Positions 40,101 through 49,187 of a stretch of 64,000 nt of DNA are shown piece after piece. The stretch spans positions 186,001 through 250,000 of the forward strand of contig NZ_JAIVAH010000007.1 in the NCBI RefSeq assembly GCF_020171745.1, written 5' to 3'. Origin of the DNA: Prescottella equi. GTDB lineage: Bacteria; Actinomycetota; Actinomycetes; Mycobacteriales; Mycobacteriaceae. The notes beneath the pieces were generated by a model. That model did no database searches, had not been told where the DNA came from, and worked only from the letters and a program-made list of their open reading frames with translations. Made by a program: the position numbers and the translations under genes. The first letter of the stretch is position 1. Each line of letters opens with the position of its first letter.

Positions 40101-43100
40101 TTCGAGCGGCGATCGAGATCACCGTAGGTGAGGTCACGGCCGTCGTAGCGGACCGCGGGACGGTCCGGGCCCCGCGCCGCCGCCGACGCCAGCACCGCGG
40201 CCAGTGTCCTCGGGCCGCCGCCCCGCGCGCCGCGGACCGGGACGAGTGCCGCCCGTTCACGTGCGGTGAGCAGATCGATGTCGCCGACAGTCGTGCCGGC
40301 CGAATCGGTGGCGGCACGCAGGATCCGGACGAGGCGTTCCGCGATGCCACGGACGGTGTCGGCGTCGAACAGGTCCGTGGCACCGACGAATCCCGCTGTC
40401 ATTCCGGCTGCGGCGCCGTCGGCGCCGAACTCCTCGGCCACGCTGAGTTGCAGATCGAAGGCCGCGACCTCACCCGCGTTCTCGACAGGTGTCACCCGCA
40501 GGTCCGCCAGTTCCAGGTCGGGCGGGGCGATCGTCCGGAACTCGAGCATCACCTGGAACAGCGGCGAGTGTGCCGTGGATCGGGGCGGGTCCACGGCCTC
40601 GACGACGCGCTCGAAGGGGATGTCGGCGTGCATGAACGCCCCGATGTCGGTGTCCCTCACCCGTTCCAGGATCTCGGCGAACGACGCGGCGCCGTCGACC
40701 CTCGTCCGGAGCACCAGGGTGTTGACGAACATCCCCACGAGGTCGTCGAGCGCGGCTGCCCCGCGGCCCGCGACGGGCGTGCCCACCGCGACGTCGTCGG
40801 ATCCCGAAAGCCGGGACAGCAGCACCACCAGCGCGGCGTGCATCACCATGAACACGCTCGAATCATGTTCCCGGGCAACCTCGACGATCCGCCGGTGCAG
40901 GTCCGCCGGCACCTCGAATCCGACCCGGTGGCCGTCCTGCGCCCGGGTGTCGGGACGCGGACGGTCACACGGCAGTTCGAGAACGTCCGGCAGGTCCGCG
41001 AGCGCCGTCGTCCAGTAGTCGAGTTGCCGGGCCGCCGGCGACGTCGGGTCGTCGGCGTCGCCGAGCCAATCGAGTTGCCACAGGGCGTAGTCGGCGTACT
41101 GGACATCCAGCGCGGGCCACTGCGGCGCCTCCCCCGCCCGGCGGGCGAGATACGCCACCGACAGGTCCCGTGCGAGCACGGTGAGCGAGAAGCCGTCCGC
41201 GAGGATGTGGTGCAGCACCACGGTCAGGACGTGCTCGTCGTCACCACGGCGGGTCAGGCCGACCCGCACGGGAATCTGCTCGGTGACATCGAATCCGCGG
41301 CCGGTGAGCTCCTCCGGAGCATCGACGTCCAGCAGTCCCGGAACGAGCTCCGGCGGGAGCACCACCTGGCGCGGACCCGCCTCGTCGAGCGGGTAGACGG
41401 TGCGGAGCGCTTCGTGCCGCGCCACCACGTCACCGAGCGCCGCGCGCAGCACGTCACGGTCGAGCGGTCCGGACAGGCGCAGCGAGGCCGAGATGTTGTA
41501 TGCGGGAGACGCGGTGTCGAACTGGTTGACGAACCAGATCCGCTGCTGGGCCGGGGACAGCGGCAGACGCTCCGGCCGCGGCCCGGCGACGAGTGGTGGC
41601 CGCACCGCATCGCCCACCGACCCGACGGCGCGCTCCGCCAGTCCGGCCACGGTGGGCGCGTCGAACACGTCGCGGATCCCCAGCGTGGCCCCGACCGCAT
41701 CGTTGACGCGGGCGGCGAGCTGCGCGGCCACCAGCGAGTTCCCGCCGAGAACGAAGAAGTCGTCGTCCGCACTCACCCGCTCGCATCCCAGCAGATCGGC
41801 GATCACCGCCGCGACCGCTTCCTCCACCGGGGTGGCCGGTGCGCGGCCGGGGGCCGTGGTCTCCTCCGGCGCGGGGAGCGCGGCGCGGTCGAGTTTGCCG
41901 TGGGCGGTCACCGGCAGCCGGTCCAGCACCACGATCGCCGACGGCACCATGTATGCCGGAAGGGTCTGCGCCACAAGACGTGTGGACGCACCTGGATCGA
42001 TCGTCCGCCCACTCTCGGGCACTACGTAACCGACGATCCGGGGCCCGGCGGGACCGTCGGCGGTGACGGCGACGGCCGACGCAACGTGTGGTAGCGCCGC
42101 GAGCGCCGACCCGACCTCGCCGAGTTCGACGCGGTAACCGCGGATCTGGACCTGGGTGTCGGCCCGGCCGGCGAACCGGAGGGTGCCGTCGGCACGCCAC
42201 GCGCCCCTATCGCCGGTGCGGTACATGCGCGTGCCCGCCGCGAACGGGTCGGCCACGAATCGCCCCGACGTCAGCCCGGCGCGGGCGAGATAGCCGCGGG
42301 ACACCTGCGCTCCGGCGACGTACAGTTCGCCCACCACACCCACCGGAGCCGGATGCAGGCGCCCGTCGAGCACCCGCACCGTGATCCCGGGCAGCGGGCG
42401 GCCGATCCCGTCGTGTGCCCCCTCTGCGACGGTATCCGCGGTGAGCGGCCCGTAGGTGACGTGGACGCAGGTCTCCGTGATCCCGTACATGTTCGTCAGC
42501 CGCGGAGCGTCGTACCCGTGCCGCGCACCCCAGTCCCGCAGACGGGCAGGGTCGAGCGCCTCGCCGCCGAAGACCACGTGGCGCAGGGCCGAACCCGAAT
42601 CCTGCTCGGGGAGAGACGCGTCGGCCTCGCTCAGTTGCACGAACGCGCTGGGGGTCTGGCTCAGCACGGTGACCCGCTCGCGCGTAAGCAGGTCCAGGAA
42701 CTCGCGCGGCGACCGCGCCGTGTCCCGGTCCACGACCACCACCGTCGCACCGTGCAGCAAGGCGCCCCACATCTCCCACACCGCGAAATCGAAGGCGTAC
42801 GAGTGGAACATCGTCCACACGTCGGTCGCGGTGAACTCGTACAGCGGCCGGGTGCGGTCGAACAGCGTGACGACGCTGCGATGCGACACCGTCACTCCCT
42901 TGGGCCGGCCCGTCGACCCGGACGTGTAGATGACGTACGCGGCCACGTCCGGGTGCAGGGGTTGCCGTCGGTCGGTGTCGGTGACGGCGCCCCCGGACAG
43001 CCCGGCGACCGCCGACGCGACCTCCGGTTCGTCGAGCGCGATCACCGGCAGGTCGGGTACGAGCGCCGACAACCGCACGCGTCCGGCGGCATCGGTGAGC

Positions 43101-46100
43101 ACGCACGCGGGCTCGCAGTCCCGCAGCACGAACGCGATGCGCTCGTCGGGATAGTCCGGGTCCACCGGCACGTACGCGGCCCCGGCGCCGACGACGGCCG
43201 TGAGCACGACGGGTAACGCTTCCGACCTGTCGGTCACGACGGCGACCCGGCTCTCCGGGCCTATCCGCCTGCCGATCAGCCAGCGGGCCAACCGGTTCGA
43301 TCGCTGCGCGAGTTCACGGTAGCTGAGGCGCCGATCACCGGCGACCACCGCGATCGCGTCCGGGTCGACGGCGGCTGCCCGGTCGAGGTGCTCGGGCAGG
43401 GTGCCCGCGACCCCGTCCGGGTCGACCGCCCCGACAGAGAGCGCCCGGTCCGCCGCGGGAGTGATCGTTATGTCCCCGACGACGGCGTCACCGTTCCCGG
43501 CGACCGCCGCGAGGATCCCACCGAACCGCTCCGCGAAGGCGCGGACGGTGTCGTCGTCGAACACGTCCCGCGCGAAATGCATTGCTGCCGAAAGCCCGCC
43601 AGGCTCGCCGGACGGATCGACGTGTTCACGCACACTCAGCTGCAGTTCGAACTTCGCGACACCGGCATCGGTTTCGGTGACGTCGAGGGCCAGCCCCGGA
43701 AGCTCCATCCGCGACAGCTCGGCGTTCTGCACTTCGAGCATCACCCCGACGATCGGCGCACGGGTCGGGGAATGCTCGGTGGCGAACTCCTCGACCAGTC
43801 GCTCGAACGGCAGTTCGGTGTTCGCGAGCGCACCGAGGTCGGTCTCGCGCACGCGGGCCAGCAGTTCGACGAACGTGATTCCGGCATCGACATCGGTACG
43901 CAGCACCAACGTGTTGACGAACATGCCGACGAGGTCGTCCAGTTCGGGTGCGCCCCGGCCCGCGACGGGAGTGCCGACGGCAACATCAGGTCCGGCGCCC
44001 AGACGCGACAGCAGGATCGCGAACGCCGCGTGCAGCACCATGAACAGGGTGCAGTCACGGTCGCGGGCCAGTGCGAGCAACCGGCGGTGGACGTCCGGGG
44101 TGATCTCGAACGGGATCCGGCCGCCGTCGGCGGACGGAGTCGTCGGGCGCGGACGGTCGAGTGGCAATTCGATCACGGCGGGCAGTCCGGCGAGCCGGGT
44201 GGACCAGTAGCGCAGTTGTCGCGCCGAGATCGAGTCGGGATCGTCCTCGGCGCCGAGCATCTCCTTCTGCCACAACGCATAGTCCGCGTACTGCAGCGGG
44301 AGCGGATCCCAGCCGGGTGGCCGGTGCCTCAGCCGGGCGGTGTAGGCGGCCATGACGTCGCGCGTCAGCGGCGCGACCGACTGCCCGTCGGCCGCGATGT
44401 GATGGACCACCACCGCCAGCACGTGCTCGGTCGGCCCGATCCGGAACAGATTCGCGCGCAACGGCGGATCCCGGGTCACGTCGAATCCGACGGCCGCGTC
44501 GGCCCGCACCGCGTCCCACACGGCGGCCCGGTCCGCGGCCACCGGCAGCAGCTCCGCGGCGACGCTCTCCGCGGGGAGGATCACCTGGCGCGGGCCGTCC
44601 TCGTCGGCCGGGAAGACCGTGCGCAGCGCCTCGTGCCGCTCGACCACGTCGGCGACGGCACTGCCGAGAGCCGCCACGTCGAGCTCTCCCTGCAGCGTCA
44701 CCGCGAAGGCGATGTTGTAGACCGGCGAGCGCGGGTCGAGTTGGTTGACGACCCACATCCGGCGCTGCGGCGCAGACAGCGGCAGCCGGCCGGGCCGGCC
44801 GCCGGGGCCGAGCAGCGGCGGGGCGGACGCGGCGGTCCGGTCCACACCGGGCTCCGCGGCGGCCTCGACGTGCCGCGCGAGCTGCGCCACCGTCGGCCAC
44901 TCGAACAGCTCGCGCACCGTGAGCGCCGTGCCCAGCGCCGCGTTGACTCGGGCCACCACCCGCGTCGCGACCAGCGAGTCGCCCCCGAGGTCGAAGAAGC
45001 TGTCGTCGGGGCCGACGGCCCGCCCGGTCCCGAGCACGGCGGTGAACGCCTCGGAGATCTCCTGCGCGGCAAGGACGCTGGGCGCGGGCAACTGTGAATC
45101 GTCCGCACCGGAATCCGGAAGTGGCTCCTCCACCGCAGGTTCCGGGGACGGCACCGGCCCGCCGGTGTCCAGCGTGGCGAGGGGAACTCGCGGAGCGGCG
45201 AGCGTGAACCGTTCCAGGAACGGGACGAACAGACGGTGGTAGGCGACCTCCAGATCCTCCGGGTACCGCCCGGGATTGGCCCGGAAGTCGACGTAGGTCC
45301 GCACCGGCGAACCTGATTGGTAGACGTTGACCAGCAGGTCGTCGACCGGCCCCGACGTGACAATGTGGAATTCGGTGTCGAGGTCGCCCATCACGATCTC
45401 GGGATGGAAGAACATGACGTTGACGATGGGGGCGGCCAGCTCGTCGACGGCGTCCCGCTGGATGTCGGTGCGGCTGCAACGCTGATGACGCAGGGTCGCA
45501 ACCAGTTCGAGCTGGACCCGATCCGTGATCGAGCCGACGGTGTCGTCGTCCCGGATCTCGATCGGCAACGGGACCAGGTTCACCGCCATGCCCCCGGACC
45601 GGCGCAGGACCGCGGTGGTGCGCGCGGACACCGGGATGTTCACCAGGACGTCGGACCGCCCGGTCATCCGGTTCAGGAAGCACGCGAACGCCGCGAGAAT
45701 CCGGGCGGCCGCGGAGGCGTCGGTCTCCGCGCCGTCGGACAGTGCGCGAACAGCGTTGTCGGACAGGGCGGCACCGACGAGCCTGCTCGCCGCTACCGCC
45801 GGCGCGCGCGAGTGCGTCAGCCCGGTCGACCGAACCCGGACGAGTCGGTCGGACCAGTACGCCCGGTCGGCTTCGTGGCGGTCAGATGCCCGGTAACGTT
45901 CGTCGATCTCGTGGAGCGTGACCAGATCCGCGGCACGGGCGGGTTCGGGTTCCCGGCCCCCGATCGCGGCGGTGTAGAGATCGGCGATGCGGTACAGCAT
46001 CGTCGCGGCACCGAAGCCGTCGAGAGCGATGTGGTGACTTCGGCTGTACCACAGGTGATGTCGATCCCCCACCCGCAGGATCACGGTCTGCACGAGCCGG

Positions 46101-46477
46101 TCCACGGACAGGTCGATCGGCGTCGATATCTCCCGGCGCATCCAGGCGTGGGCGGTCCGCAGCGGATCCGCCTCGGCCCGCAGGTCGATCAGCGCGATCG
46201 ACGTGTCCCGCGCGGGGTCCACGTACTGGACGGGTTCGCCGTCGACCGTGACGATCCGGAGGAACGGCGACTGGAACTCCTGCGCGGCCCGCACGTTGAC
46301 CTCCCGAAGGAGGTCGATGTCCAGCGGCCCGTGTATCTCGACGTACTGCGCGATGAACAGCGGAACCTCGGGCACCAGCTGCTGCGCGAACCACAGCGCG
46401 CGCTGAGCCTCCGACAGCGGGAACCGGCGCGATCGAGGATCGGCAAAGCGGGGTTCGGGAGGTTCGGCAGAGTCCAC
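22127..46477 (-). CDS. Giant nonribosomal peptide synthetase, six A domains, TE-terminated
   Basis: One uninterrupted reading frame of about 8,116 codons encodes 23 domains: C-T / C-A-T / C-A-T-E / C-A-T / C-A-T-E / C-A-T / C-A-T-TE. All C and E domains keep HHxxxDG and all T domains keep the Ser of GG(D/N/T)S. Each A domain has a TSGSTG core and a GKxDR catalytic Lys motif. The order predicts a capped peptide with D-residues at positions 2 and 4. I place the start at the GTG at 46477, eight bases after a GGGGG; a GTG at 46564 is also in frame, but has no ribosome site and adds a low-complexity N-terminus. The gene stands alone: no MbtH, PPTase, tailoring or efflux gene is adjacent. Modules are described separately. 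Confidence 0.95.
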   Translation of the reverse strand: MDSAEPPEPRFADPRSRRFPLSEAQRALWFAQQLVPEVPLFIAQYVEIHGPLDIDLLREVNVRAAQEFQSPFLRIVTVDGEPVQYVDPARDTSIALIDLRAEADPLRTAHAWMRREISTPIDLSVDRLVQTVILRVGDRHHLWYSRSHHIALDGFGAATMLYRIADLYTAAIGGREPEPARAADLVTLHEIDERYRASDRHEADRAYWSDRLVRVRSTGLTHSRAPAVAASRLVGAALSDNAVRALSDGAETDASAAARILAAFACFLNRMTGRSDVLVNIPVSARTTAVLRRSGGMAVNLVPLPIEIRDDDTVGSITDRVQLELVATLRHQRCSRTDIQRDAVDELAAPIVNVMFFHPEIVMGDLDTEFHIVTSGPVDDLLVNVYQSGSPVRTYVDFRANPGRYPEDLEVAYHRLFVPFLERFTLAAPRVPLATLDTGGPVPSPEPAVEEPLPDSGADDSQLPAPSVLAAQEISEAFTAVLGTGRAVGPDDSFFDLGGDSLVATRVVARVNAALGTALTVRELFEWPTVAQLARHVEAAAEPGVDRTAASAPPLLGPGGRPGRLPLSAPQRRMWVVNQLDPRSPVYNIAFAVTLQGELDVAALGSAVADVVERHEALRTVFPADEDGPRQVILPAESVAAELLPVAADRAAVWDAVRADAAVGFDVTRDPPLRANLFRIGPTEHVLAVVVHHIAADGQSVAPLTRDVMAAYTARLRHRPPGWDPLPLQYADYALWQKEMLGAEDDPDSISARQLRYWSTRLAGLPAVIELPLDRPRPTTPSADGGRIPFEITPDVHRRLLALARDRDCTLFMVLHAAFAILLSRLGAGPDVAVGTPVAGRGAPELDDLVGMFVNTLVLRTDVDAGITFVELLARVRETDLGALANTELPFERLVEEFATEHSPTRAPIVGVMLEVQNAELSRMELPGLALDVTETDAGVAKFELQLSVREHVDPSGEPGGLSAAMHFARDVFDDDTVRAFAERFGGILAAVAGNGDAVVGDITITPAADRALSVGAVDPDGVAGTLPEHLDRAAAVDPDAIAVVAGDRRLSYRELAQRSNRLARWLIGRRIGPESRVAVVTDRSEALPVVLTAVVGAGAAYVPVDPDYPDERIAFVLRDCEPACVLTDAAGRVRLSALVPDLPVIALDEPEVASAVAGLSGGAVTDTDRRQPLHPDVAAYVIYTSGSTGRPKGVTVSHRSVVTLFDRTRPLYEFTATDVWTMFHSYAFDFAVWEMWGALLHGATVVVVDRDTARSPREFLDLLTRERVTVLSQTPSAFVQLSEADASLPEQDSGSALRHVVFGGEALDPARLRDWGARHGYDAPRLTNMYGITETCVHVTYGPLTADTVAEGAHDGIGRPLPGITVRVLDGRLHPAPVGVVGELYVAGAQVSRGYLARAGLTSGRFVADPFAAGTRMYRTGDRGAWRADGTLRFAGRADTQVQIRGYRVELGEVGSALAALPHVASAVAVTADGPAGPRIVGYVVPESGRTIDPGASTRLVAQTLPAYMVPSAIVVLDRLPVTAHGKLDRAALPAPEETTAPGRAPATPVEEAVAAVIADLLGCERVSADDDFFVLGGNSLVAAQLAARVNDAVGATLGIRDVFDAPTVAGLAERAVGSVGDAVRPPLVAGPRPERLPLSPAQQRIWFVNQFDTASPAYNISASLRLSGPLDRDVLRAALGDVVARHEALRTVYPLDEAGPRQVVLPPELVPGLLDVDAPEELTGRGFDVTEQIPVRVGLTRRGDDEHVLTVVLHHILADGFSLTVLARDLSVAYLARRAGEAPQWPALDVQYADYALWQLDWLGDADDPTSPAARQLDYWTTALADLPDVLELPCDRPRPDTRAQDGHRVGFEVPADLHRRIVEVAREHDSSVFMVMHAALVVLLSRLSGSDDVAVGTPVAGRGAAALDDLVGMFVNTLVLRTRVDGAASFAEILERVRDTDIGAFMHADIPFERVVEAVDPPRSTAHSPLFQVMLEFRTIAPPDLELADLRVTPVENAGEVAAFDLQLSVAEEFGADGAAAGMTAGFVGATDLFDADTVRGIAERLVRILRAATDSAGTTVGDIDLLTARERAALVPVRGARGGGPRTLAAVLASAAARGPDRPAVRYDGRDLTYGDLDRRSNRLARRLIDAGIGPGAVVALGMPRCPEYVVGLWAVVKAGAAFLPVDPAHPPERIALMLDDSGAALGLTIRDVRESFPGSTPWWVLDGDVRQPTSDAPIGDADRTAPLRLDHVAYLIYTSGSTGTPKGVAVTHRGIADFAEHLHRRCRTTASSRTLHLASPSFDASILELLLAVGSGATMVIAPADVFGGDVLRDLLSAEHVSHCIMTPTVLAATDADGLDDLRCVLAGGEECPPDVVARWAPGRAMHNAYGPTETTVVGSISDRLVPEVPVTIGPPAPGFHALVLDTRLHPVPVGTPGELYLAGPGVARGYHRRPALTSSRFVADPSGAAGGRLYRTGDCVRWTASGAMVYLGRADRQLKLHGYRIEPGEIEAALVDQPSVVQAAVVLRAVSKLGNRLVGYVVPEPGAVVDPEGLRDVLTSRLPSYMVPAHVAVIGEVPTTVHGKLDRTALPEPDFGVEPRPARPPSTPVEETLAGLYADVLGLDSVGVDDSFFALGGDSIMSIQLVARAKAVGLALTPRDVFDRGTVAGLAAAVVARGADEPVVLAEFAGGGVGEVPATPIVSWLLRRADGRIRRFSQSVLLQLPPDVEAGDLTAAVQAVVDRHDMLRARLGSAGALTVPPVGSVAADDVLDAVPVSSFDDGFEHVLEEVAAATADRLDPAAGHMIRFARFAGPAGTGRLLIVAHHLVVDGVSWRVIVPDLATAWAQAREGEVPVLPEVGTSMRRWAHALRDAATDRSNELRLWQSIVDGDDPSISRRAMDPARDVHATVEVVRDALPAAETAAALTALPELIRGSALDVVLTALALALRRWRTREAAAPDALVGIENHGREEAVAPGADLSRTVGWFTVLHPTRPRVAAIDIDDAFAGGPAAGTALKLVKEHLRVLPDRGIGYGMLTELDGDDGARLRCSPQVVLNYLGRLTGAGDDAGAWTPVDTAGLGGAQDPDMPVSAVLEIAAGVAAGPDGPVLESSWRYASGLLDRADVQEVVALWRQALAGLAAYAGTPGAGGLTPSDVNLVRLEQGSLETLEHAYPRLVDVWPLTPLQSGLLFHARLAAGSVDAYLVQLVVDLEGEPDRARLRAAADGLLDRHPNLRACFVEVGAGDTVQVVERGVTAPWREVDLSMGNGDGRDLDAAWRDLLSGDRSTPFPMDRAPLMRFLLARTGPDTYRLVVTHHHILLDGWSTPLLLQELLTRYAVQDDSIAPPPSDEYRRYLAWLGGRDRDGSVAAWRQALAGSSGATLLAPSEPGAPDGGGSDEVTVILTEPDTAALLRSARERGITPNTVFQVAWALVLGALTGRDDVVFGATVAGRPPEVAGIETMIGLFIDTVPVRVAFDPRETVGDLLARVQSEQSALLEHQHVGLADIQRVAGPGAVFDTLTVFESYPVDRSALERGADIAGLRVTGVQGHDATHYPLTLLAGLTDRLQVTLKYRVDHFDTTAVESIADRLSAVLGVLTRHPERTVAGIDVLTTRERDASVPLRGGPAVAPRLLRDFLAVGMAANPDGVAVDAVGRRLTYRELDALSDRWASALIGAGARPGAVVACAAPRSEMSVLAVWAVAKSGAAFVPVDPTYPRSRLDHMVADSGATVGVTTAHHRATLPDSVRWLTLDDPGDGVDETVRQAPAAHTDDIAYLIYTSGSTGTPKGVSVTHRGLASLLAEQAERYPIPASARCLHICSPSFDVSVLEMLQAFSSGATLVIAPPDVYGGTALADLLARERITHACITPAALATVEASRLPALEVLVVAGDAVGPELVADWAPGRTMLDGYGPTESTVLSTIGTPLVPGADIAIGRPVRGTAALVLDAFLRPVPVGVPGELYLSGAGTARGYHRRPSLTATRFVASPDGVPGTRMYRTGDVVRVRSDGGLDYLGRSDFQVKVRGFRVELGEIDAVLVAHPAVAHAVTVARRRTAGDPLLASYVVPDAGTPVDTTDLTEFAAVRLPNHMLPNVIVVLDEIPLTPVGKLDRDALPEPEFTSGAAGYRAPATPAEEHVVTVFAEITGVERVGLDDNFFALGGNSLGATRAVARINRGLGSEIDVRDVFECGTAGRLADRAARATGQERVPEARSLRAVTRPDRVPLSWAQERMWFVNQFDPASAAYNVPLVLRLSGELDAVALRAALVDVVQRQESLRTLFPSSPSGPMQVTASAAAVVGNLAPEPVTPDGLAARIDAVCGAGFDVAREVPVRVVLLRERTDAHVLVLVVHHIVADGFSIGPLARDVATAYTARIGGEAPDREPLPVQYADYALWQRETLGTPDDPDSRLSTGEDWWLARLSGAPPVSTLPLDRPRGPRRSTAGNRVGFAVDATTHRALTEIAARLDATVFMVVHAALAVLLSRIGAGRDTVIGTPVAGRGEADLDDVIGMFVNTLVLRADIDPSGPFTAAVQAVRDTDLDAFAHADVPFERIVARSGAGRDTSSAPLFQVLLEFRNVERPRVHLPGLTVDALDVAAGEVKFDLQFGVGERFDDAGAPAGLSGEILYATDIFDHSTVVALATAIGAVLDGVVSAPATPVGDLDLDTGSAPGPVALPGQVSDRTLADLFAAAAAVDPGAVAVVSGSTRLTYRDLDERSNRVARWLIERGIGPESVVAVVMDRGVDLVATTVGIVRSGAAYLPVDPGYPAERIGYVIGDAGAACVLIDGSFRRDRTDVEFPSEVPVVCVDPTGDVWFDGGLAAEVTDADRVAPLHADAPAYLIYTSGSTGRPKGVTVTHRNVVTLLTAARETLGFGRDDVWTMFHSFAFDFAVWELWGALAFGGRTVVIDHDTARSPHDLLAVLRRESVTMLSQTPSAFAQLDRADAESPDPRPLALRWVVFGGEALDVARLSGWIDRHGDAAPSLMNMFGITETCVHVTWRRVDAEAARAPRTVGSVVGIGLPGMGIRVLDDRLHPVLPGVVGELYVSGPQVARGYRGRPGLTATRFVADPFDASARMYRTGDRVRIDAAGMLEYLGRSDFQVQVRGFRVEPGEVEAALLAVPDVEAALVLAREGPGGGERLVGYVVPGPGREIDVDAVLDAVRLRLPSYLVPSVVAVLDEFPLTVNGKIDRAALPDPQPVSGAGRTPAGGVEQVLADVFAEVLGIDSVGVDDSFFGLGGDSIMSIQLVARARTAGIRLTPRDVFERRTVARLAEIAVFDESPEPVRLPELPGGGVGDVVATPIVHWLAERGGDFRRYAQSVLLEVPADLDDSALVGGVDAVLRRHDGLRARLRTDERSRTGWRVEVSPPDGPDGPVAADVVETVPVDTVRGPGFTHVLRSVADEAADRLDPFVGNMIRVARFRGPDGSRLLVLAHHLVIDGVSWRILIPDLAVACTRIAAGGEPDLPDVGTSMRTWAAGLASAAPQRSAELDLWRAMTAADEAPLGARAVDPAVDVGSTVDRVEVELPAQIAQGLLTAVPEAFHGTVDDALLTVLALALRNWRAERGIHTDGVTVALEGHGREEHAVPGADLSRTVGWFTTIYPVHFELSGATPDLGAVVKYVKERLRAIPDHGIGFGMLRYLNDDTATELASRPAPQVSFNYLGRFDADPGGGPWLPVQDSGLRGVVAPDLPVAYALDVNAATVAGPDGPRLVCTWDFPRGVLAAGEVEQLARAWLESATRLVEEVRAPGAGGRTPSDFDLVRLDQATIERLERRYPALSDVWSLSPMQRGLLFHAEMSVAEADAYLVQLILTFDGPVDGSLLRAAVTALLARHANVRAAFARDAQGEAVQVISDDVEAPWTDVDLTGLGRQAASARAAVLLAEDRTTPFDVAQAPLLRIMLVHLPGDRHRLILTNHHILLDGWSTPLLLEELVTLYVTGGDRSVLPPVRSYRAYLEWLGGHRRASDLEAWRQAFAGVDDPTLFVPDRAAAPERYVESRDLEFELDAQTSERLRELAAAHDITLGTVVQVAWAIVLGLRTRRDDVVFGTTVSGRPPHIAGIESMVGLFINTLPTRVRLDPRETLADLLTRIQSEQAALLDHHDVDLLDIQRAAGPGASFDTLAVFESYPVRAEVPADTTLRGARLTGIEARDSAHYPLSVVASVPDRLRVTMKFRPDLLQESDVQDVATRLLRVVRAIVDDPERPVAQLDLLTSSERRELMPVSGGPAADVRALPEILDAAAARDPDAVALVSGGAEVTYGELDARSNRLARMLIELGIGPESHVALGIPRSLDSVTAMWGVARSGAAFVPVDPDYPAERVADMLTDSGAEVGLTTAAHRGRLPDRVRWLVLDDPAFAAACSRRSPAPVTNADRTAPVRIENPAYLIYTSGSTGRPKAVTISHRGLSNYAEAQRDRTGTTADSRTLHFSSPSFDVSVLEYLLCFAAGATMVIVPRTVYGGTELTAVLRKQRVTHAFITPAALASVDPVGLDDLECVLVGGESWQPELVADWLPVCRVLNVYGPTETTIVVNIEEYTGAQARSLTMGGPIPGVFEVVLDARLQPVPAGVVGDVYILGPGAARGYHRRPGLTADRFVAAPFGAPGRRMYRTGDLGVWTGDGRLEYRGRSDFQVKVRGFRIELGEIDSILTGHPDVRFSATLGRRGPSGDTVLVSYVVAVDGRRIDVDGLRARLAARVPEHMVPTAFVALDDVPLTPVGKLDRRALPDPDLDPATRVFRPPTDPVEAAVVEAFADVLGVDRIGTTDSFFDLGGNSLTATRAVARLDESLGVDLGVRALFEAPTAVALAERIEHDDTGPSGRPPLEPVERPDEIPLSAAQQRMWFINQFDPTSAAYNVPMAVRLTGTLNVPALQDAVADVLGRHEALRTAFPLGSNGPVQQVHPGGDVALDLTPTPVVDESDLDGAVRAIAATGFDVTEQIPVRGALFRRSATDHTLVLAAHHIVIDGFSIGALSRDVMRAYAARVEGHPPDWDALPVQYADYTLWQRELLGAADDPRSVLSRQLDYWTRTLAGAPDLLSLPTDRPRPIQQSFHGGSTEFTIGPDLHRRLLEIARRRGSSLFMTIHAALAVLLSRLGDTDDIVIGTPIAGRGERALDDLVGMFVGTLALRTRIDARQPFSELLDGVRDVDLGAFAHADVPFERVVEELDPARSTAYSPVFQVALEFQSDGAGRMELPNLALESLDPGLGAVKEDLEFVLSERFDDAGAPAGVVGGIEYATDLFDPGTVRGFAERFVRMLESAAARPDRAVGDLELLRAGELDGVAPALGVADAPPVLLADLLAASARDGDAVAVSCAGTRMTYRELDERSNRLARYLIGRGAGPETAVALGLSRSVHSVLAVWAVARTGAAFVPVDPDYPAERIARMLGDSGAVVGLTTRSRRDRLPDSTPWLVLDDPATESEVAALPDRPISDGDRTGPLRADHPAYLIYTSGSTGMPKGVVVTHRGLANLAAEERDRLGVTPDARTLHFASPSFDASVFETVMALSAGATMIVVPPDVYGGAELAAVLAAERVTHAFVTPTALASLDPEGLDSLRTLVVAGEPCPPELVTRWAPGRTMLNAYGPTETTIMANISAPMRPHRPVTLGGPIRGTAELVLDSRLHPVPRGVIGELYVAGPALARGYHRRPGLTATRFVADPFGPPGRRLYRTGDLVRWRADDTLEYVGRSDFQVKVRGFRIEPGEIDTVLSAQPGVGFAVTLARPGPAGNTLLCSYVCPTLDAHVDPDELRRAAARHLPAHMVPSAVTVLGDIPLTPTGKLDRDALPAPEFLAAATVYREPDGPVAAAVVEAFAAVLGVDRVGMDDSFFDLGGTSLLATRLVAELGGRMDEPVPLQALFLNPTPAGLAHRIETSASDDAGAALAPVITLRGEGAARPLFCVHPGIGLSWGYAGLVGFLPSERPVFGLQLPVIAGGQQYASVEALAARYVDEIEAIAPDGPYDLLGWSLGGVLAHAMAVELQRRGRPVGSLAVMDSYPDDGSDPLLGRLDLTDLLRGLGFETDDAAPLTYDDAARMLDAHFGTSGAITAGHLERINDGYANSRLLVHRYVPQRYDGDLLVFPAVGVDDEARRSPQEWRPLVTGEIEECPVDCGHNDMVEPASLAVIGPVLAAYLERRG
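22130..26080 (-). other. NRPS module 6: C-A-T-TE (release)
   Basis: About residues 6,800-8,115. The C domain has HHIVIDGFS, the LCL-like form seen after a non-epimerising module. The A-domain signature read by alignment to GrsA-Phe is DAFFVAAIMK, a hydrophobic-type pocket I cannot assign. The T site is [14 protein letters not shown]. The TE has the nucleophile elbow [11 protein letters not shown] and a late His in [11 protein letters not shown]. It releases the chain by hydrolysis or cyclisation; which one cannot be told. Confidence 0.85.
26090..29260 (-). other. NRPS module 5: C-A-T
   Basis: About residues 5,740-6,800. The C domain motif HHILLDGWS and the [11 protein letters not shown] entry are the DCL style expected after the upstream E domain. 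A-domain signature DVLFLGVIVK, hydrophobic and unassigned. T site [14 protein letters not shown]. No E domain, so an L-residue is expected. Confidence 0.83.
29270..33900 (-). other. NRPS module 4: C-A-T-E, Thr-like
   Basis: About residues 4,195-5,735. C motif [10 protein letters not shown]-domain signature DFWSVGMVHK, identical to module 1 and close to the known Thr code DFWNIGMVHK. The [15 protein letters not shown] and [13 protein letters not shown] surroundings also fit Thr activation. T site [15 protein letters not shown] is the form that precedes E domains. The E domain has [15 protein letters not shown]-allo-Thr product at position 4 is predicted. Confidence 0.83.
33920..37070 (-). other. 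NRPS module 3: C-A-T
   Basis: About residues 3,140-4,190. DCL-style C domain ([22 protein letters not shown]) following the module 2 E domain. A-domain signature DVLCVAGVLK, which I cannot assign; the Gly and Cys suggest a small to mid-sized hydrophobic residue. T site [14 protein letters not shown]. No E domain. Confidence 0.83.
37080..41600 (-). other. NRPS module 2: C-A-T-E
   Basis: About residues 1,630-3,135. C motif [10 protein letters not shown]-domain signature DALILGAVVK, a hydrophobic pocket I cannot assign. T site [15 protein letters not shown], typical before E domains. The E domain has [15 protein letters not shown]-hydrophobic residue is predicted at position 2. Confidence 0.83.
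41610..44800 (-). other. NRPS module 1: C-A-T, Thr-like
   Basis: About residues 560-1,620. C motif [10 protein letters not shown]-domain signature DFWSVGMVHK with [13 protein letters not shown], predicted Thr. T site [14 protein letters not shown]. No E domain, so L-Thr is expected. It takes its donor from the upstream T domain of the C-T pair. Confidence 0.83.
44850..46477 (-). other. NRPS entry didomain: C-T without an A domain
   Basis: About residues 1-543. The first C domain ([39 protein letters not shown]) resembles the opening C domains of EntF/DhbF-type siderophore synthetases that accept aryl or acyl donors. It passes directly, through a Pro/Glu-rich linker of about 45 residues, to a complete T domain ([15 protein letters not shown]). 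No A domain lies between, so whatever sits on this T must be loaded in trans or supplied as acyl donor. Confidence 0.8.
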
Positions 46478-46506
46478 GTATCGCCCCCAAGGAGGTTCGC
46501 TTCGCC

Positions 46507-46649
46507 ACGGTGGCCCGCGCCACCGTCGTCCGACGAACACTCCCTCGGGCGGAAGCCGTCCCACGACGGGCAGCGCCTTACGTGCAGTATCCGCCCGCCG
46601 CGCAGTGCGGTCCAGATCGGCTGGTCAGGCGTGGTGTGGATACTGGCAC
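46507..46649. promoter_or_regulatory. Divergent NRPS/TetR promoter region with inverted repeats
   Basis: GTGCAGTATCC (46582-46592) and GGATACTGGCAC (46638-46649) form a long-spaced inverted repeat differing by one inserted C. The right half abuts the TetR start and contains TGGCAC, the half-site repeated before fadE25. A hairpin with 8-bp arms (46507-46514 with 46519-46526) lies in the NRPS 5' leader. Operator function is inferred. Confidence 0.5.
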
Positions 46650-46651
46650 GC

Positions 46652-47377
46652 ATGAGTGAGCGCGTCGAGGGCACGGGACCCGACACAGGCGGCGACACCG
46701 CGGACTTCCGGGTGCACGTCGCGACCCAGGCCATCCGCCTCTTCGCCGAGCACGGGTACGAGGCGACCACGGTCGATCAGATCGCGGCGGCCGCGGGCGT
46801 CTCGCGGCGGACCTTCTTCCGCCAGTTCCGGTCGAAGGAGGACGTGATCTTCGCCGATCACGAATCACTGATCGCGCAGGCGTCCGCCTTCCTCGCGAGC
46901 ACGACCGCGGATCCGTGGGAGGCGGTCTGCGATGCCGCCCACCTGGTGTTCAATCGGTATCGCGAGAACCGAGAACTCTCGGTGCGCCGCTACCAGGTGG
47001 TCCAGCGCGTGCCGGCACTGCGTGACCGCGAACTCGTCACCGGATACCGGTACGAGCGGGTGTTCAGCGACTACCTCCGGGACGCCGTGCCCGCGGCTCC
47101 GCCCCTCGACGTCGTCGGCTTCACGGCAAGCGTGACGGCGTGCCACAACTACCTGCTCCGGGCCATGATCCGGGGTGACGAACACGCGACGCCCGAGGCG
47201 CTGCGCGGCGCCCTGGCCGAGATCCGACACAAGTTCGCCCCCGGCGTCGCCACACCTCGGGGCGCCGCCACCTCCACCCCCGGCGAGTCGGTGACGGTCG
47301 TGACGTACCCGGCCGGCACGCCGGCCGACGAGGTGGCTCGGCAGGTGCGCCGGCAACTCGAGGCCCGCCAACCTTGA
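46652..47377 (+). CDS. TetR-family regulator, divergent from the NRPS
   Basis: A 241-aa TetR protein. The HTH region reads TTVDQIAAAAGVSRRTFFRQ, followed by a helical ligand domain (residues about 70-200). The C-terminal tail (VTVVTYPAGTPADEVARQVR) is Ala/Pro-rich. It is divergent from the NRPS gene, with 174 bp between starts, and lies 156 bp upstream of fadE25 on the same strand. TGGCACT-N-AGTGCCA operators lie in that second gap. It could control the NRPS, fadE25 or both. Confidence 0.88.
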   Translation: MSERVEGTGPDTGGDTADFRVHVATQAIRLFAEHGYEATTVDQIAAAAGVSRRTFFRQFRSKEDVIFADHESLIAQASAFLASTTADPWEAVCDAAHLVFNRYRENRELSVRRYQVVQRVPALRDRELVTGYRYERVFSDYLRDAVPAAPPLDVVGFTASVTACHNYLLRAMIRGDEHATPEALRGALAEIRHKFAPGVATPRGAATSTPGESVTVVTYPAGTPADEVARQVRRQLEARQP

Positions 47378-47378
47378 C

Positions 47379-47492
47379 TGGCACTAAGTGCCATGCTTGA
47401 CTGAGGGCATTCGTGGACGTACGTACGCGATCGGTAGAAACGTGCCGAAGAGTACGCACAGCCAGCCCAACCAGGCCTGGCACTGAGTGCCC
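47379..47492. promoter_or_regulatory. Two TGGCACT-N-AGTGCC operators before fadE25
   Basis: TGGCACTAAGTGCCA (47379-47393) is a perfect 7-bp-arm palindrome with one central base. TGGCACTGAGTGCCC (47478-47492) is the same with one outer mismatch. They are about 99 bp apart, flanking the likely fadE25 promoter. They are good candidates for binding by the adjacent TetR protein. Confidence 0.72.
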
Positions 47493-47533
47493 GAACACTC
47501 GGCGCCGGCGCCCGCACGACGAGGAGCGTCCCC

Positions 47534-48691
47534 ATGTCCGGCAATCCCGATTTCCCCCTCTTCCAGCTGAACGAAGAGCACGACGAGCTGCGGGCCGCGA
47601 TCCGCGCCCTGTCCGAGAAGGAGATCGCGCCGTACGCGAAGGAGGTCGACGAGAAGGCCCGCTTCCCCCAGGAAGCGCAGGTCGCGCTCGTGAACTCGGG
47701 CTTCAACGCCGTCCACGTCCCCGAGGCCTACGACGGCCAGGGCGCCGACTCGGTGGCCACCTGCATCGTGATCGAGGAGGTCGCGCGCGTCTGCGGTTCG
47801 TCCTCGCTCATCCCGGCCGTCAACAAGCTGGGCACGATGGGCCTGATCCTCAAGGGCTCCGAGGAGCTCAAGAAGCAGGTCCTGCCCGAGATCGCGGCCG
47901 GTGCGATGGCGTCGTACGCCCTCTCCGAGCGTGAGGCCGGGTCCGACGCGGCGAGCATGCGCACCCGTGCGAAGGCCGACGGCGACGACTGGATCCTCAA
48001 CGGCTCCAAGTGCTGGATCACCAACGGCGGCCAGTCCACCTGGTACACCGTGATGGCCGTGACCGATCCCGACAAGGGCGCCAACGGCATCTCCGCGTTC
48101 ATGGTCAACAAGGACGACGAGGGCTTCGTCGTGGGACCGCTCGAGCACAAGCTCGGCATCAAGGGCTCCCCCACCGCCGAGCTGTACTTCGAGAACTGCC
48201 GCATTCCGGGCGACCGCATCATCGGCGCGCCCGGCACCGGCTTCAAGACCGCCCTCGAGACCCTCGACCACACCCGTCCGACGATCGGCGCCCAGGCGCT
48301 CGGTCTCGCGCAGGGCGCGTTCGACGCGGCGCTCGCATACACCAAGGACCGCAAGCAGTTCGGCAAGTCCATCGCGGACTTCCAGAACACCCAGTTCATG
48401 CTCGCCGACATGGCGATGAAGATCGAGTCCGCCCGCCTCATGGTCTACACCGCGGCCGCTCGTGCCGAGCGCGGCGAGAAGAACCTCGGATTCATCTCCG
48501 CCGCCGCGAAGTGCCTGGCATCGGACGTCGCGATGGAGGTCACCACCAACGCGGTCCAGCTGTTCGGCGGCGCCGGCTACACCACCGACTTCCCGGTGGA
48601 GCGAATGATGCGAGATGCGAAGATCACCCAGATCTACGAGGGCACCAACCAGATTCAGCGTCTGGTCATGTCACGCGCACTGCTCAAGTGA
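47534..48691 (+). CDS. fadE25: Acyl-CoA dehydrogenase FadE25
   Basis: A 385-aa acyl-CoA dehydrogenase that closely follows mycobacterial FadE25 (ADSVATCIVIEEVARV, MASYALSEREAGSDAASMRT, WILNGSKCWITNGG). The FAD motif and the catalytic Glu region IYEGTNQIQRLVMSRALL are intact. It oxidises saturated acyl-CoAs in beta-oxidation. It sits downstream of a TetR gene and two operator palindromes. Confidence 0.93.
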   Translation: MSGNPDFPLFQLNEEHDELRAAIRALSEKEIAPYAKEVDEKARFPQEAQVALVNSGFNAVHVPEAYDGQGADSVATCIVIEEVARVCGSSSLIPAVNKLGTMGLILKGSEELKKQVLPEIAAGAMASYALSEREAGSDAASMRTRAKADGDDWILNGSKCWITNGGQSTWYTVMAVTDPDKGANGISAFMVNKDDEGFVVGPLEHKLGIKGSPTAELYFENCRIPGDRIIGAPGTGFKTALETLDHTRPTIGAQALGLAQGAFDAALAYTKDRKQFGKSIADFQNTQFMLADMAMKIESARLMVYTAAARAERGEKNLGFISAAAKCLASDVAMEVTTNAVQLFGGAGYTTDFPVERMMRDAKITQIYEGTNQIQRLVMSRALLK

Positions 48692-48858
48692 CGCACGGTT
48701 CCGCTGCGAAGGTTCCCCCGGTCGGGCTCCCCGGCGTTCAATGAGGGAACGGCGCCCACGGGTGCCGCAGTAGGTGACAGCACGGTTCGAACCGGGTACT
48801 GCGCCAAGCAGGCCGTTCGGGGGCCGGCACCGTGACCGACGCAGGGGAGTTGATACGC

Positions 48859-49023
48859 ATGGGTTCGATCAGCATTCTCGGTGAACTGGTGGACGTCCTG
48901 GGCCAGCTGATGGCCATCATGGGCGGTGAAGGACTCGGAGGCGGTGGCGGCATCGGCGGCGGCCTGGGAGGCGGCAGCCTCGGTGGCGGCGGCGGCCTGG
49001 GCGGTGGCAGCCTCGGCATCTGA
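48859..49023 (+). CDS. 54-aa peptide with amphipathic N-terminus and Gly-rich tail
   Basis: The ATG at 48859 is preceded by GGGGAG eight bases upstream, so translation is likely. The peptide begins MGSISILGELVDVLGQLMAI, an amphipathic helix without charged export signal, and ends in about 30 residues that are nearly all Gly, Leu and Ser (GGGLGGGSLGGGGGLGGG). A strong hairpin follows. I do not recognise the family. It shares its MGS start and small size with the 45-aa peptide on the other side of fadB2. Small mycolate-layer porins are a possibility, unproven. Confidence 0.65.
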   Translation: MGSISILGELVDVLGQLMAIMGGEGLGGGGGIGGGLGGGSLGGGGGLGGGSLGI

Positions 49024-49045
49024 CCGTTTCGCGGCACTCACGATG

Positions 49046-49088
49046 TCCGTCACCCCGGCGCCGGAGCTTTCGACGCCGGGGTGACGGA
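49046..49088 (+). terminator. Hairpin after the Gly-rich peptide gene
   Basis: Perfect 15-bp arms (TCCGTCACCCCGGCG at 49046-49060, complement at 49074-49088) around a 13-nt loop, 23 nt after the stop. Confidence 0.7.
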
Positions 49089-49102
49089 TGCCCGGCCCCT
49101 GA

Positions 49103-49131
49103 ATAGCAGAATGATCCGGATAGCAGAATGA
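49103..49131. repeat. 12-bp direct repeat in the fadB2 promoter region
   Basis: ATAGCAGAATGA occurs at 49103-49114 and again at 49120-49131, 17 bp apart, about 57 bp before the fadB2 start. It may bind an activator or just flank the promoter. Confidence 0.55.
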
Positions 49132-49187
49132 CCGTGACAGCACTTCGCCCGACGGCGAGGTGACGAGACGACAGTGGAGATTCGACT

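Noticed and set aside
34118-42094. A 2,658-codon plus-strand open frame antisense to the NRPS
   Set aside because: It lies wholly opposite the NRPS modules, has Arg/His/Pro/Val/Gly-biased repetitive content and no domain motifs. Long antisense frames are expected opposite high-GC coding DNA.
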